Translations under genes and position numbers: made by a program
Shown: positions 22,910 to 34,083 of the stretch, piece by piece
How the letters are laid out: each line of letters starts with the position of its first letter
Numbering within the stretch: position 1 is the stretch's first letter
Assembly (NCBI GenBank): GCA_033439265.1
Contig: JAVTVX010000019.1
Span: 5,649,501 to 5,713,500 of the forward strand
Direction of reading: 5' to 3'
Source: Dillenia suffruticosa
Taxonomy: Eukaryota; Streptophyta; Magnoliopsida; Dilleniales; Dilleniaceae
DNA: 64,000 nt
The notes under the pieces: generated by a model
Seen by the model: only the letters and a program-made list of their open reading frames with translations
Databases searched by the model: none
What the model was told of the DNA's origin: nothing

Positions 22910-23595
22910 ATTAAGTAAAACACTAATTTGATAGAATTCATGACGCTTTAACACTTTGACCAATGGATCTATGTGCAAGTAGCATATGGTATGGTTAAAT
23001 GGATAACAACTTTCACATATATTCAGCCGCATTACAAAGCAAAGGAAAAGTTTTGGAAGGATCTCACAAAGCTGGCCAAGGACATCAGAGATCCATGGTT
23101 TGTCATAAGAGATTTCAACACATTACTGGAGTTTAGGATACAAGTAATCAAAAGAGAAAAACTTGGAGCAGAAGTTAGAGGTTTAGAGAGGGTTCAAGAA
23201 ATTGCAACCACATGGTTACGGAGTTTGTAGGGGCAAAGTTCACTTGGGTTAGATAGTGTGAGGGTAGAATCATGCTCCAACAGAAGCTGGATATCTTTGC
23301 AATATATGGGCTAGGCTAGCCTTTTCAGAACTTAAAGTCATGAATTTGCCACATTTGCATAGTGATCAATGTCCTATAATGCTCAACACTATGCTGTCAA
23401 ACCCTCCGGATAGAGCAAGATGTTCTTTTAGATGTGAAGCGGCTTGATTCAAACATTCTCAGCTCGGAGAAGTGTTTGAGAAAACATGGGCTGCAATGGA
23501 GGGTCCCCTATGTCACATCATCAATGGTATTGTCGAAGAACTCAAGGCTTGGAATAAACTAGTCATTAGCAACATTTTTCAGTAGAAGAGGGAAA
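22910..23595 (+). pseudogene. LINE ORF2 endonuclease remnant, 5' part
   Basis: This is an apurinic-type endonuclease domain of an L1-like ORF2. A frame at 22,973-23,230 contains WFVIRDFNTLLEF, the usual GDFN metal-binding motif with G changed to R. Downstream, in other frames, are FVGAKFTWVR and LHSDQCPIML. The latter is the SDH catalytic motif with His replaced by Gln at about 23,367. Then comes a linker ending KREIE, at which element B is inserted. In the third frame, codons run across the insertion into 34,084 onward. Stops and shifts make it inactive. Confidence 0.75.
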
Positions 23596-23600
23596 TTGAA
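23596..23600 (+). repeat. Target-site duplication TTGAA of element B (left copy)
   Basis: It is identical to 34,079-34,083 and lies inside the LINE ORF2 reading frame. Confidence 0.88.
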
Positions 23601-26221
23601 TATCATGCCCTAACTCTCGAGTCGAGTACGCAACAACCACCGCATTATCCTGGTATACGGGCAGCATCCTCCCATATACCGGAATAACGTAAGGCATTCA
23701 ACCTATTTATTCTGATTAAAAAACAATTCAACAATATTCAAATGACCCTCCTAGGTCATCAATTATGAAAGGCATGCAAGGACACACAAATAAAGGATCC
23801 ACCGAATCCATTCCTGTACATGCACGCATGTAATTTGGCCAACCCGGCCTTCCAGAGAGTTTCCAACACCCTTTCATCCATACACAACTCAACAGTATAC
23901 AAAGCACTATCTCAGTCCATTTTATCACAACAGGCATGCAGGAGGTTATCACAGTCAATCAAAATCAAATACATGTATAAGACCATATTGACCGATCAAA
24001 GAAATATTAATAAAATTTTCTCAAACACCAAATGTCTCAAAATTCATAAGTAAAGTCCAAATGTTCCAATAAATCAATAAATTTTTCAAAAGCAAAGTTT
24101 TAAACAAAATAAAACAAGTTCCACAACAATCAAGCATGAATTCTATCAATACTTGGCCTAAGAGATAGGACAAGTATCAATCAAATCCAAATCAAAAGAA
24201 TAGTACAATTGTTTCCTTCCATGGGTTATACTACATTAATCCAAAAATAAAACATACACCATCAATACCTATACAATTTCAGCAAAATAATGTCTTCCAC
24301 TAGATCCAAATCGATGTCTCCCACCTAAACTTCCTCTGAAAATGTGAGAGAGGGGTGAGTATTGGGAATACTCAGTGAGTGCAGTGTAATTGTGTTGTGA
24401 CAATAAATGAGGGGTGAAGGTTGGGAAGTCAAAGTATAACTCATAAACAACATTATATATATATAAGAAAAATGATTTCAATAAATCAAGATAATTCAAT
24501 AAACATGCATCCATTTAATTCATATTTCCTAAAAATCATAGTGCCCTTCTATGAAAACATCTCCCGTATCAGGTTTGGCTGAACCCGGATGAAAACCCAC
24601 CAAGGGGTTTTATTCCATATATCTCAAAATACCAAAACCCCTTTCCTTGGCGTTGAATCGTGCCTCACTAGGGTGCATCTAGATATAGCTCGACATACAG
24701 TAAAGGGAGTTACGTCTATCTCCCCCGCTAATCTGATTCAACCTTCAACTACATTACCTCATCGGGTCGCTACGTGGGGGGATGACTATAGCTATTTTCA
24801 CTACACCATTTCTCTTTTTTTTTTCACAACCATTCGATTTCTCAATTAATGTGCCAAAATTTCAATAATCAGTTGTCAAACTATAATTTAGTATTCATAA
24901 ATCAAATATCCAATAATCACATAGCACAATCTCAATTATAAAGATAATGGAGGCATATTGAGTTTAAATTCACATTTCAAACACCCCACGATCACAAAAT
25001 AGTTCATATCAATCGTATAAAAATCATTCCAAATCATTTGTAAAGAATTTTAAATAATTTTACTCATTAAGATCTCAATGAACTATCCGGTCACCTCTTG
25101 GGAAGGTAATTACTTCCAAATTTTTCAACTAAATGAGAACTATCCCTCCTTCTGCTCTTTCAAGACCTTAGTCTAATTTATTGGTTATGATTAAATCATT
25201 AAATCACATACCAACACTAAAGAAATCATTTTTCCTTAATATTTTCACAATTCTAATTTTCTAGTAAATTTTTCAATTTACGTAGTTATGAGAAAATGAC
25301 TATAACTTTCACTACACACATTCAAATCAATGATTCTTATATCAAATGAAAGATAAAATATAGATTTACAACTTTCGTGTTCAGAACTTAGCCTAATTCA
25401 GTCTAGAAGGCATCTCAAAATTGAAGGGAAATGAGCAGGCAGAACAGGGCAGAACAGGGACGGAATAATACCACGAAAATTCTTTGAGAAATTATAACAA
25501 ATTCAATTATTATCTGATTTCAACGAATCATATCTCATTTTAAAGTTCCGAGAGTCTAGTTTCTTATGCAGAAATGTTCACTTATTTGCTTTTGTGCAGA
25601 TAGAGTTATGACTAAAAGATTACAGCATACACAAACAGTCCAGGATGCAGGAAATTTTAGGGTTTTCATTTTATTCCAACACTTCCAATATTCAGACAAT
25701 ATTCAGAACGTTGAGTATGTTATTCTCATAAATCAAAACCCTAAACCTAATATTTTACAACTCTAGATTCAATTTCCCAATTCAATTCGTCCAAACCCTA
25801 AACACAAGATTTAATTTTTGAATGAAAAGCTCCAATACAAGTTTAGGGATGAAGATAGACCAGGCATAAATCAACAAGAGAGGGAGAGAGATGAGAGACT
25901 TACACGATGGAGACTTCAGTGAGATGAGGGGTGGTCACGTGATTCGTTGCAGAGAGAGAAAGTTGAAGGCCAAGAGAATGCCGAGGAGGATAGCAATGGT
26001 TGGAAGAGGCGAGAGAGGAAGTGTGGTAGAGAGTGAGTAAGGTTGAGAAATTGAGAGAGGGAGAGATTGAGGGTGAGAGATGATAGATGAGAGAGAGAGA
26101 GAGATGAGAGAATATGGGGGTTTGGGTTCTCGGGTAAGAGAATTGGGAAAGTGGGGAGGGGAGAGAGTAATTATAATAAACAAAAAACTTTGATTTTTTT
26201 TTTTTTAATTTTGGTCTTACA
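23601..26221 (-). repeat. Element B 3' LTR
   Basis: The LTR is 2,621 bp, read on the minus strand from TGTAAGACC to TGATA; the terminal TGACA has decayed. Its first bases contain GA/CT-rich sequence, and it shares blocks with the solo LTR at 9,596. It contains a GTAAGT donor-like site on the minus strand near 25,899. Confidence 0.9.
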
Positions 26222-26227
26222 ACACTT

Positions 26228-26236
26228 AACCCTCTA
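26228..26236 (-). other. Element B polypurine tract
   Basis: On the minus strand the sequence just upstream of the 3' LTR reads TTTTTAGAGGGTTAAGTGT. This corresponds to the tract before the 3' LTR of element A (TTTTTAGAGGGTTAATAAT). Confidence 0.65.
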
Positions 26237-26286
26237 AAAAGAAATTTCGTTATCGAAATTTAAAAGAAAATTATACGTAAAAAAGT

Positions 26287-26590
26287 TGGAGGTGCTGTTT
26301 TCGCATCAACTCTTCGGTCTCCCAAATTTTCTCTTTCACTTGATTGCTTCTCCACAATACCTTGACTATGGGGATTTGTTTACTCCTCAACTGCTTGATC
26401 TATTGATCAATAATTTTCACCGATTGTACCTTGAAACTCAAATCTTCTTTCAATTCTATCGGAGGAGTTTCCAATACATGCGAAGGATCCGACAAATATT
26501 TCTTCAACATTGAAACGTGAAACACACCATGGATCTTTTGCAACTCCGATGGCAATTCTAGCCGATATGTCACTTTCCTTATTCTTTCAA
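26287..26590 (-). pseudogene. Element B integrase tail with chromodomain
   Basis: On the minus strand the frame reads [14 protein letters not shown], the conserved motif after the integrase core. It is followed by an ILD-type chromodomain start (VKIIDQ, then a stop) and KQIPIVKVLWRSNQVKEKIW and ETEELMRKQHLQLF. Chromodomains of this type bind modified histones and direct integration in chromoviruses. An in-frame stop lies between VKIIDQ and the rest of the domain. Confidence 0.75.
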
Positions 26591-26952
26591 TGATTTTGAA
26601 TGGTCCGATATATCAAGAGTTTAGTTTTCCTCGTTTCTGAAATCGGATGATACCCTTCCAAGGAGACTTTCAAAAATACCCTATCCCCTACTTCAAACTC
26701 CAAGGGTCTGCTCCTTTTATCCGCGTAGCTCTTTTGTCGATCTTTAACCGCTTTCATTTTTTTTCGAATCAATTTCACATTTTCTTTAGTGGTCTCGATC
26801 AATTCTACACTTTCAATTTTTCTCTCTCCAATCTCATCCCAACATAATGGAGTCCGATACTTCCTTCTGTAAAAAGTTTCATAGGGAGGCATCCCTATAT
26901 TAGTTTGATAGCTGTTGTTATAAGCAAATTCAACCAAAAGTCCATGATACAA
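26587..26952 (-). pseudogene. Element B integrase, C-terminal half
   Basis: This 121-codon fragment contains LLVEFAYNNSYQTNIGMPPY and CWDEIGERKIESVELIE, landmarks of the gypsy integrase region after the catalytic Glu. GDRVFLKVSLEGYHPI is the GPY-like module start. It continues the integrase pieces to its right and leads into the chromodomain to its left. It is open over this fragment but disconnected from the rest by frame breaks. Confidence 0.85.
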
Positions 26953-27560
26953 GCTCTAAGCATGTCTTCCAATGTTTGGATTATACGCTCGGATTGCCCA
27001 TCGGATTGAGGATGGAAAGTAGTGCTGAATTTCAGCTTAGTCCCTAAGGATTCTTGTAGCTTTGGCCAAAAGCAGGAAGTAAATCAAGGATCACGATCTG
27101 ATACAATAGACATCGGAACTCCATGAAGCCTCACGATCTCATCTATGTACAATTTGGCTAATCTCTCCAAAGAATAGGTGGTTTGGATCAGAAGGAAATG
27201 TGCCGATTTGGTGAGTTGTCAACTATCACCCAAATAGTATCGTGACGGATCAGAGTACGTGGCAATCCCACCACAAAATCCATGGTGATATACTCCCATT
27301 TTCATTCGGGTATAGGCAATGGTTGAAGTGTTTCGGTTGGCTTTTGATGTTCGGTCTTGATTTGTTGGCACACGCGACACTTTGCTACAAATTTAGCTAT
27401 TTCTCGTTTTAGTCCTAACCACTAGTAGGTTTCTTTGATGGTACAGTACATTTTAGTGCTCCTCGGATATATAACATAAGCTGAGGAATGCGTCTTTTCA
27501 AGTATGGCCTTTCAGAGATCCTCATTCTTTGGGACATATATGCTTTTCCCATTAACTACA
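26953..27560 (-). pseudogene. Element B integrase, zinc finger and catalytic core remnant
   Basis: In mixed minus-strand frames there are traces of [47 protein letters not shown], and then, toward the left, the region before SERIIQTLEDML. Together these give the H2C2 finger and the DDE core order. Several stops and frameshifts interrupt every piece. Confidence 0.7.
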
Positions 27561-27671
27561 ATTCCACCTTCCCGAATCTAGAATTCACTACATTCTCTTT
27601 TTTGAATCTTTTCTACTATGCCCTTCAACTCATCATCGGTAGCTTGAAGCTCTCTAATGCGATTTACCAGA

Positions 27672-28330
27672 TCATAACGTACCATGATCGTTCTTAGCCA
27701 ATCCGACTCCAAGTACTCGAAGTCCAACTAGACAAGAGAGGTAGGAACTCCCTTGGGATGCCGAAGACGAAGATTTAAAGCTTAAAGCATTCGCAATTGT
27801 ATTCGCAACTACATTCCCTTTTCTCGGGTGATAATCAATTATCAGATCATAGTCTTTGATCAGTTCTAACCATCTTTGTTGTCTCAAATTGAGCTCTTTT
27901 TGAGTGAGTAAGTACTTGAAACTCTTATGGTTGGTATAGATCTTCCAGGTAACCCCATATAGGTAATGCCGTCAAATCTTTAAGGCAAAGACAATGGCAG
28001 CCAGCTCCAAGTCATGAGTAGGATAATTCACTTCATGCTTCTTTAGTTGACGAGAGGCATAAGCAATCACCCTATCGCCTTATATCAACACACACACTAA
28101 TCCTTGTTTGCTAGCGTCACTGTATACAACGAAATCACCACTGCCGCTAGTCGGGAGAGTAAGGATAGGAGCTGAAGTTAATCTTCTTTTAAGTTCTTGG
28201 AAACTCTGCTCGCATTTGTTAGTTCATTCAAATTTAACTCCCTTCCGAGTCAAATTAGTCATTGGAGCTACTATTTTCGAAAACCCTTATATGAATCTCC
28301 GATAATAACCAGCCAATCTAAGGAAATTTC
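27672..28330 (-). pseudogene. Element B RNase H domain remnant
   Basis: Minus-strand pieces read [44 protein letters not shown] and RHYLYGVTW, then [17 protein letters not shown] and [20 protein letters not shown]. This is the gypsy RNase H, which degrades the RNA strand during reverse transcription. The usual TDHKS aspartate is Asn (codon at 27,930-27,932), and in-frame stops are present. It lies directly downstream of RT on the element strand. Confidence 0.8.
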
Positions 28331-28375
28331 TCACTTCGGTGACATTCTTAGACTGTTACCACTTCAAAACAGCTT

Positions 28376-28798
28376 CTACTTTTGTTGGATCCACAAAAAT
28401 CCCATCCTTAGATACAACATGTCCCCAAAAAACGTAATTTTCCTAAGGCAGAACTTATATTTGGAGAACTTTGCAGATAATTCCTTCTCCCTAAGAGTTT
28501 GCAAGATGATTCGGAGATATTCAGAATGCTCTTCATCACTCTTGGAATATACCAAGATGTCATTGATGAAGACTATGACAAACTTATCAAGGTAGGAATG
28601 GAAGATTTGGTTCATGAGGTCTATGAAAGCTGTCAGAGCATTCGTTAACCTAAAGGGCATTACTAGAAATTTGTAATGTCCGTACCATATCCTAAACGCA
28701 GTCTTATAAATATCATCATCCTTTATCCTCATTTGATGATAACCAAACCTTAAATCGATCTTCGAAAAGATGCTTGCACCTTGGAGTTGATCGAACAA
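28376..28798 (-). pseudogene. Element B reverse transcriptase, catalytic part
   Basis: The 140-codon frame contains [40 protein letters not shown] and [15 protein letters not shown]. These are RT motifs A, B and C. The catalytic pair of motif C (normally two Asp) reads Asn-Asp, with the Asn codon at 28,562-28,564, so polymerase activity should be lost. The usual LRSGYHQ has become LRFGYHQ and GLTNAPAAF has become RLTNALTAF. Confidence 0.9.
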
Positions 28799-28849
28799 AT
28801 TATCAATCCTCGAAAGAGGATACTTTTTCTTGATTGTTGCCTTGTTGAG

Positions 28850-29272
28850 CTATCGGTAGTTAATACATAATTGAAGGGTTCTGTCCTTTTTCTTCACAAA
28901 CAGAATCAGAGCACCCCAAGGCGATATACTCGGCCTGATGAACCCCTTGTCCAATAATTCTTGGAGTTGAACCTTCAACTCTTTCAACTCTACGGGCACC
29001 ATTCGATAGGGAGGAATAGAAATTTGTACGGTGTCAGGAATCAAATCTATAATGAAATCGAACTCCTGGACTAGTGGCAATCCAGGCAACTCCTCCGAAA
29101 AAACATTTGGAAATTTATTCACCATTGGAATAGCATCTAGATCAGAACTTCCCACTGTGGTGTCAATAATGTGAGCTAAATAAGTTTCACATCCTTTATT
29201 TACTAATCTCCATGCCTCAAGAGCTGAAATTATACAGCTCGGCAAAGACTTGTCGTTCACCAATGAATACAA
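28850..29272 (-). pseudogene. Element B protease-RT junction
   Basis: The 140-codon frame includes YLAHIIDTT, VFSEELPGLP, VQEFDFIIDLIPDTVQISIP and [20 protein letters not shown] followed by FVKKKD. This is the conserved start of gypsy RT. The next motif (the INYR of VDYRQLN) is followed by a frame break before the catalytic part. Confidence 0.88.
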
Positions 29273-29307
29273 GTAGAGGATGCCCAGGCCTACGAAATTT
29301 TACTTCC

Positions 29308-29640
29308 TTAGTGAAGCAGTTTACTGAAGTTAAGATAAAGCCAATCCATAACTAGAATGGTATCAAAATTTCTTATTTCCAACGGAATTAAGTCCACTTC
29401 GAGAGTTACCTCACTGATCTTCACCTCACAATCCTTATACACTGTATCCCTAATCAAGTGCTCCCCCAAATGTGTAATAACCAACAATTCTTCAACAAGT
29501 GGAACTAAAAACCTATCAGAATGCCTAGCAAATCCCAAATTCACAAATGAATTATTAGACCTAGTATCTATGAGCACATGAGAATCAAGATCAAAGATTT
29601 TCATTGTACCTATTAGCATAGACCATAAGGAAATCAGTAG
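29308..29640 (-). pseudogene. Element B aspartic protease
   Basis: The 103-codon frame has LIDTRSNNSFV where retroviral-type proteases have (L/V)(I/L)DTGS, so Gly has become Arg beside the catalytic Asp. RNFDTILVMDWL is the conserved FDVILGMDWL motif. The protein would process the Gag-Pol polyprotein. It is probably inactive. Confidence 0.85.
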
Positions 29641-29866
29641 TCAATTTACAATTTCACAATTCATATATATAACCTCTTATAACATCTCATCATTCTACAC
29701 AATTATGAATATTTCATATATCTACCTAACGATCATAAACAAAATCACATCATCATTATTCCTCAAATCATAATAATAAATTATCTATATCACATTTTAA
29801 ATTGCTATTTCAAGTTTCAAAGTGGTTTACTTGTAACCACGTCTGGATTGACTCATTGGTCATAAC

Positions 29867-31184
29867 CTAGATTTTGGCCTGAGATCTAGGCTGCGTATGC
29901 TGAGTGAGGGCAACTACGGTATTACTTCTTGTGCCTATCCTAGGAGTAACACTAATGGAAGGTGTCGAAATAGTAGTCAGGTCTCTTTTGGAACCACTAG
30001 GAGGTCCCCGAACTTGACGACTTTCTTGTCCTTCTGCATTCAACTCCGGACAAGCATATCGGAGGTGACCCTCCTTTCCACAATAATAACATCGTTTGGA
30101 TCCCTTGCACGGACCCATATGATGCCCCTTATAAGTAGGGTAAGATTCTACTCCACTCGTTCTCGGTCTTGCTCCTAATCCAACATTTCTTCTATGAGCA
30201 TTTGGTTTGAAAAATGGTTCGCCATGAGGAGAGCTAACCAATCCGAAACGGATCCACCACTATAAAAACTTATGGTTTTGCTTTTCTTAGAACCTTGGCC
30301 CGATGTGAACCCACCGGACCTCTTCTTTCCATGATAATCCCTTATATTGCCTCTTTCGAGCACCATTTGCTTGACTCTTAAGGCCAATTACAACACATTC
30401 TGATACGTGTGCTCATCTGTAACCGACATCCTCTCCTGAATGTTTAAATTCAAACATCCTCAAACTTAAAGTGCCTGTACTCCTCGAAGGTTATTAACTT
30501 CGGTACAAAAGATGATAGATTTCTAAATTTTGTCTCATATTCTGCTATGGACATATTTCCTTGACGAAGTTGAAGGAACTCCTTTCTCTTCAAGTCCCGA
30601 TCAAATCGAGTATAGAACCTCTCATTGAATTCCATAAGGAAATCGTCCCATATAAGAGATGTAGTTGCCTTTTTTTGCACACCTTCCCACCAAGTGCTAG
30701 CATCATCATTCAACAATCTCACAGCCACCATGAGTTTTAGTCTTTCGTCAATTCCCATGTCTGTCATAGCTTGTCAAACTCTCTTAATCCACTTTTTAGC
30801 CTCCATGGGATCACCAGATCTCAAGTATGTCTCACACCTGAGTTGCCTCGCCTCTTTGATTAGCATGTACAACTCAACTATGGGGTGGATGATTAGTACA
30901 GCAACTGGAGGAGGAGGTGCTATTCGAGTACTAGGTGTAGCAACCGGCATTGAAGGAAAAGCCGGTGGAGGAGCTTAAGTCTGATGTTGAGCTTGGTACT
31001 GTACTCCAAAGGTACTCTACCACTCCATTACTTGCTGAAGAGTGACAATTGGAGGAGCAGAAATCCCGGTGGAAGGAGCCGGGTGTGTAGACACAAAAGG
31101 AGGTAGAACATGCGATGATGACTCATCCTCGTGCTCCTGATGAGGAATCTCATTCATATTTCTCATTCTCCTTCGTGAAGGCAT
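29867..31184 (-). pseudogene. Element B gag
   Basis: A start codon at 31,182-31,184 (minus strand) opens with MPSRRRMRN. A retrotransposon-gag domain lies at 30,450-30,767 (DASTWWEGVQKKATTSLIW, FYTRFDRDLKRKEFLQLRQG and SIAEYETKF). A CCHC zinc knuckle CYYCGKEGHLRYAC is at 30,050-30,091. Gag forms the virus-like particle and binds the element RNA. Stops near 30,970 and 30,780 and frame breaks after 30,450 inactivate it. Confidence 0.85.
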
Positions 31185-31426
31185 GGTAATCTATAAAATA
31201 AAAAACTATAATTAAGTCAAAGGTTTAAGCGAAGACTAATTGCTTAACCTCCTAAAAAGAATATTTCTAATTCTCTAGAAAATCCGTTGAAGGGTTTGTA
31301 CATCCTTTGAAAATTTTTAGAAATCTGAATTTTCAAAAGTAAATTGGTTTTAAAACTTTTGAAAAATCATTAGAGATATTTGGTGACACTTCAAATCTTC
31401 AAACATTTAAAAAAAAATCAAATTAG

Positions 31427-31438
31427 GCTCTGATACAA
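31427..31438 (-). other. Element B primer-binding site
   Basis: The minus strand reads TTGTATCAGAGC a few bases inside the 5' LTR, one base off the initiator Met-tRNA match. Confidence 0.8.
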
Positions 31439-31445
31439 ATAAAGT

Positions 31446-34078
31446 TGTCACGTCCCGACCCTCGAGTCGAGCACGTAACAAACACCGCATTATCCCGGCA
31501 TACGGGCAGCATCTCCCCATATACTGGGACAACGCAAGGCATTCAATTTATTTATCCTGATTCAAAAACAATTCAACAACATTCAAATGACCCTCCTAGG
31601 TCATCAATTATCAAAGGCATGCATGGACACACAAACAGAGGATCCACTAGATCCATTCGTGTACATGCATGCATGCAATTTGGCCAACCCGGCATTCCAG
31701 ACAGTTTATAACACTCTTTCATCCATATACAACTCAACAGTATACAAAGGATCATTTCAGTCCATTTTATCACAATAGGCACGCAGGAGATCATCCCAAC
31801 AAATCAAAATCAAATACATACATAATGCCATCTCGGCCGATCAAAGAAATATTAATAAAATTTTTCCAAATACCAGATATCTCAAAATTTACAAGTAAAG
31901 TCCAAATGTCGCAATAAAATAATAAATTTTTCAAAAGCAAAGTTTTAAACAAAATGAAACAAGTTCCACAACAATCAAGTATAGATTCTATCAATACTTG
32001 CCCTAAGAGATAGGATAAGTATCAATTAAATCCAAATCAAAAGAATAGTACGATTATTTCCTTCCATGCGTTATACTACATTAATCCAAAAATAAAACAT
32101 ACACCATAAATAACTATACAATTTCAGCAAAATAATGTCTTCCACCGGATCCAAATCGATATCTCCCACCTAAGCTTCATTTGAAAAATGTGAGAGAGGG
32201 GTGAGTATTGGGAATACTCAATGAGTGGAGTGCAATTGTGTTATGACAATAAATGAGAAGTGAAGGTGGGGAAGTCAAAGCATAACTTATAAATAACATT
32301 ATATATATTTATAAGAAAAATGATTTCAATAAATTAGGATAATTCAACAAACATGCATCCATTTAATTCATATTTCCTGAAAATCATGGAGTGCTTCTAT
32401 AAAAACGATCTCGTACGAGGTTTGGTCGAATCCAGACCAAAACCTGCCAAGGGGTTTCATTCCATATATCTCAAAATACCAAAACCCCCTTCATTGGCGT
32501 TGAATCGTGGCTCACTAGGGTGCATCCAGATATAGCTCGACATACAGCAAAGAGAATTACATTTGTCTCCCCCGCTAATCTGATCTAACCCTCAACCACG
32601 TTACCTTGTCGGGTCGCTCCGTGGGGGGATGACTATAGCCATTTTCACTGCACCATTTCTTTTTTCTTTTTTTTTTAACAACTATTCGATTTCTTAATCA
32701 ATATACCAAAATTTCAATAATCAGTTGTCAAATCATAATTTAGCAATCATAAATCAAATATCCAATAATCACATGATACAATTTTAATTATCAAGATAAT
32801 GGATGCATATCAAGTTTAAATTCACATTTCGGACACCCCACGATCACGAAACAGTTCATATCAATCATATAAAAATCATTTCAAATCATTTGTAAAGAAT
32901 TTTAAATAATTTTACTCATTTAAGATCATAATGAACCATCTACTCACCTCTTGGGAGGGTGATCACTCCCAAAATTTTCAACTAAATGAGAACTATCCCT
33001 CATTTTGCTCTTCCAAGACCTTAACCTGAATTATTGGTCATGATTAAATCATTAAATCACATACTAATACTAGAGAAATCATTTTTCCTTAATATTTTTA
33101 CAATTCTAATTTTTTAGTAAAATTTTCAATTTGCACAGTTATGAGAAAATAAATATAACTTTTACTACATATATTCAAATCACATGATTCTTATTCAACT
33201 TTAAAGATAAGATATAGATTTACAATTTTTATGTTCAGAGTTTAACCGAATTCAATCTAAAAGGCATCTCAAAATTGAAGGGAAATGAGCAGGCAGAACA
33301 AGGCATAACAGAGGCAGAACAGCACCACTAAAATTTTTTGAAAAATTATAACAAATTCAATTATTATCCGATTTTAACGAATCATATCTCAGTTTAAAGT
33401 TCCGAGAGTTTAGTTTCCTAGGCAAAAAGGTTCACTTGATTTGCTTTTATGCAAATAGAGTTATGACTAAAAGATCGCACATACACAAACAGTCCAGGAT
33501 GTAGGAAATTTTAGGGTTTTAATTTTATTCCAACATTTTCAATATTCAGGCAACATTCAGATCGTTGAGTATGTTATTCTCATAAATCAAAACCCTAAAC
33601 CCAATATTTTACGACTCTAGGTTCAATTTCCTAATTCAATTCCTAAACACAAGATTCAATTTTCGAATGAAAAGCTCCAATACAAGTTTAGGGATGAAGA
33701 CAGAGTAGGCATAAATCAACAAGAGAGGGAGAGAAATGAGAGATTTACACGATGGAGATCTCAGTGAGATGAGGGGCGGTCACGTGATTCATTACAGAGA
33801 GAGAAAGTTGAAGGCCAAGAGAATGCCAAGGAGGACAGCAATGGTTGGAAGAGGCGAGAGAGGAAGTGTGGGAGAGAGTAAGGTTGAGAAATTGAGAGAG
33901 GGAGAGATTGAGGGTGAGAGATGAGAGACGAGAGATGAGAGAGAGAGAGAGAAAGAGAGAGATGAGAGAATAAGGTGGTTTGGGGTCTCGAGTGAGGGAA
34001 TTGGGAAAGTGGGGAGGGGAGAGAGTAATAAAAAAAAACTTTGACTTTTCCTTTTTTTTTTTTTATTTTGGTCTTACA
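31446..34078 (-). repeat. Element B 5' LTR
   Basis: The LTR is 2,633 bp, with minus-strand termini TGTAAGACC and GGGACGTGACA intact. A GTAAGT-like region lies downstream of the CT-rich leader. An inverted repeat is present near the LTR end at about 31,489-31,531. The sequence is followed by TTGAA. Confidence 0.92.
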
Positions 34079-34083
34079 TTGAA
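34079..34083 (+). repeat. Target-site duplication TTGAA of element B (right copy)
   Basis: It matches 23,596-23,600. Removing one copy and the element restores continuity of the LINE frame. Confidence 0.88.

Larger units (their letters stand above)
23601..34078 (-). mobile_element. Element B: Tekay-type Ty3/gypsy chromovirus, degenerate
   Basis: This 10,478-bp element is on the minus strand. LTRs at 23,601-26,221 and 31,446-34,078 are flanked by TTGAA. In element orientation the order is LTR, PBS, gag with CCHC knuckle, protease, RT, RNase H, integrase, chromodomain-like tail, purine tract, LTR. Integrase after RT/RNase H makes it Ty3/gypsy, and the C-terminal chromodomain with long LTRs points to the Tekay/Del clade. 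Frames are broken many times and catalytic residues are lost. By eye the LTRs differ by roughly 10 percent, so it is older than element A. It sits inside a LINE. Confidence 0.93.
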
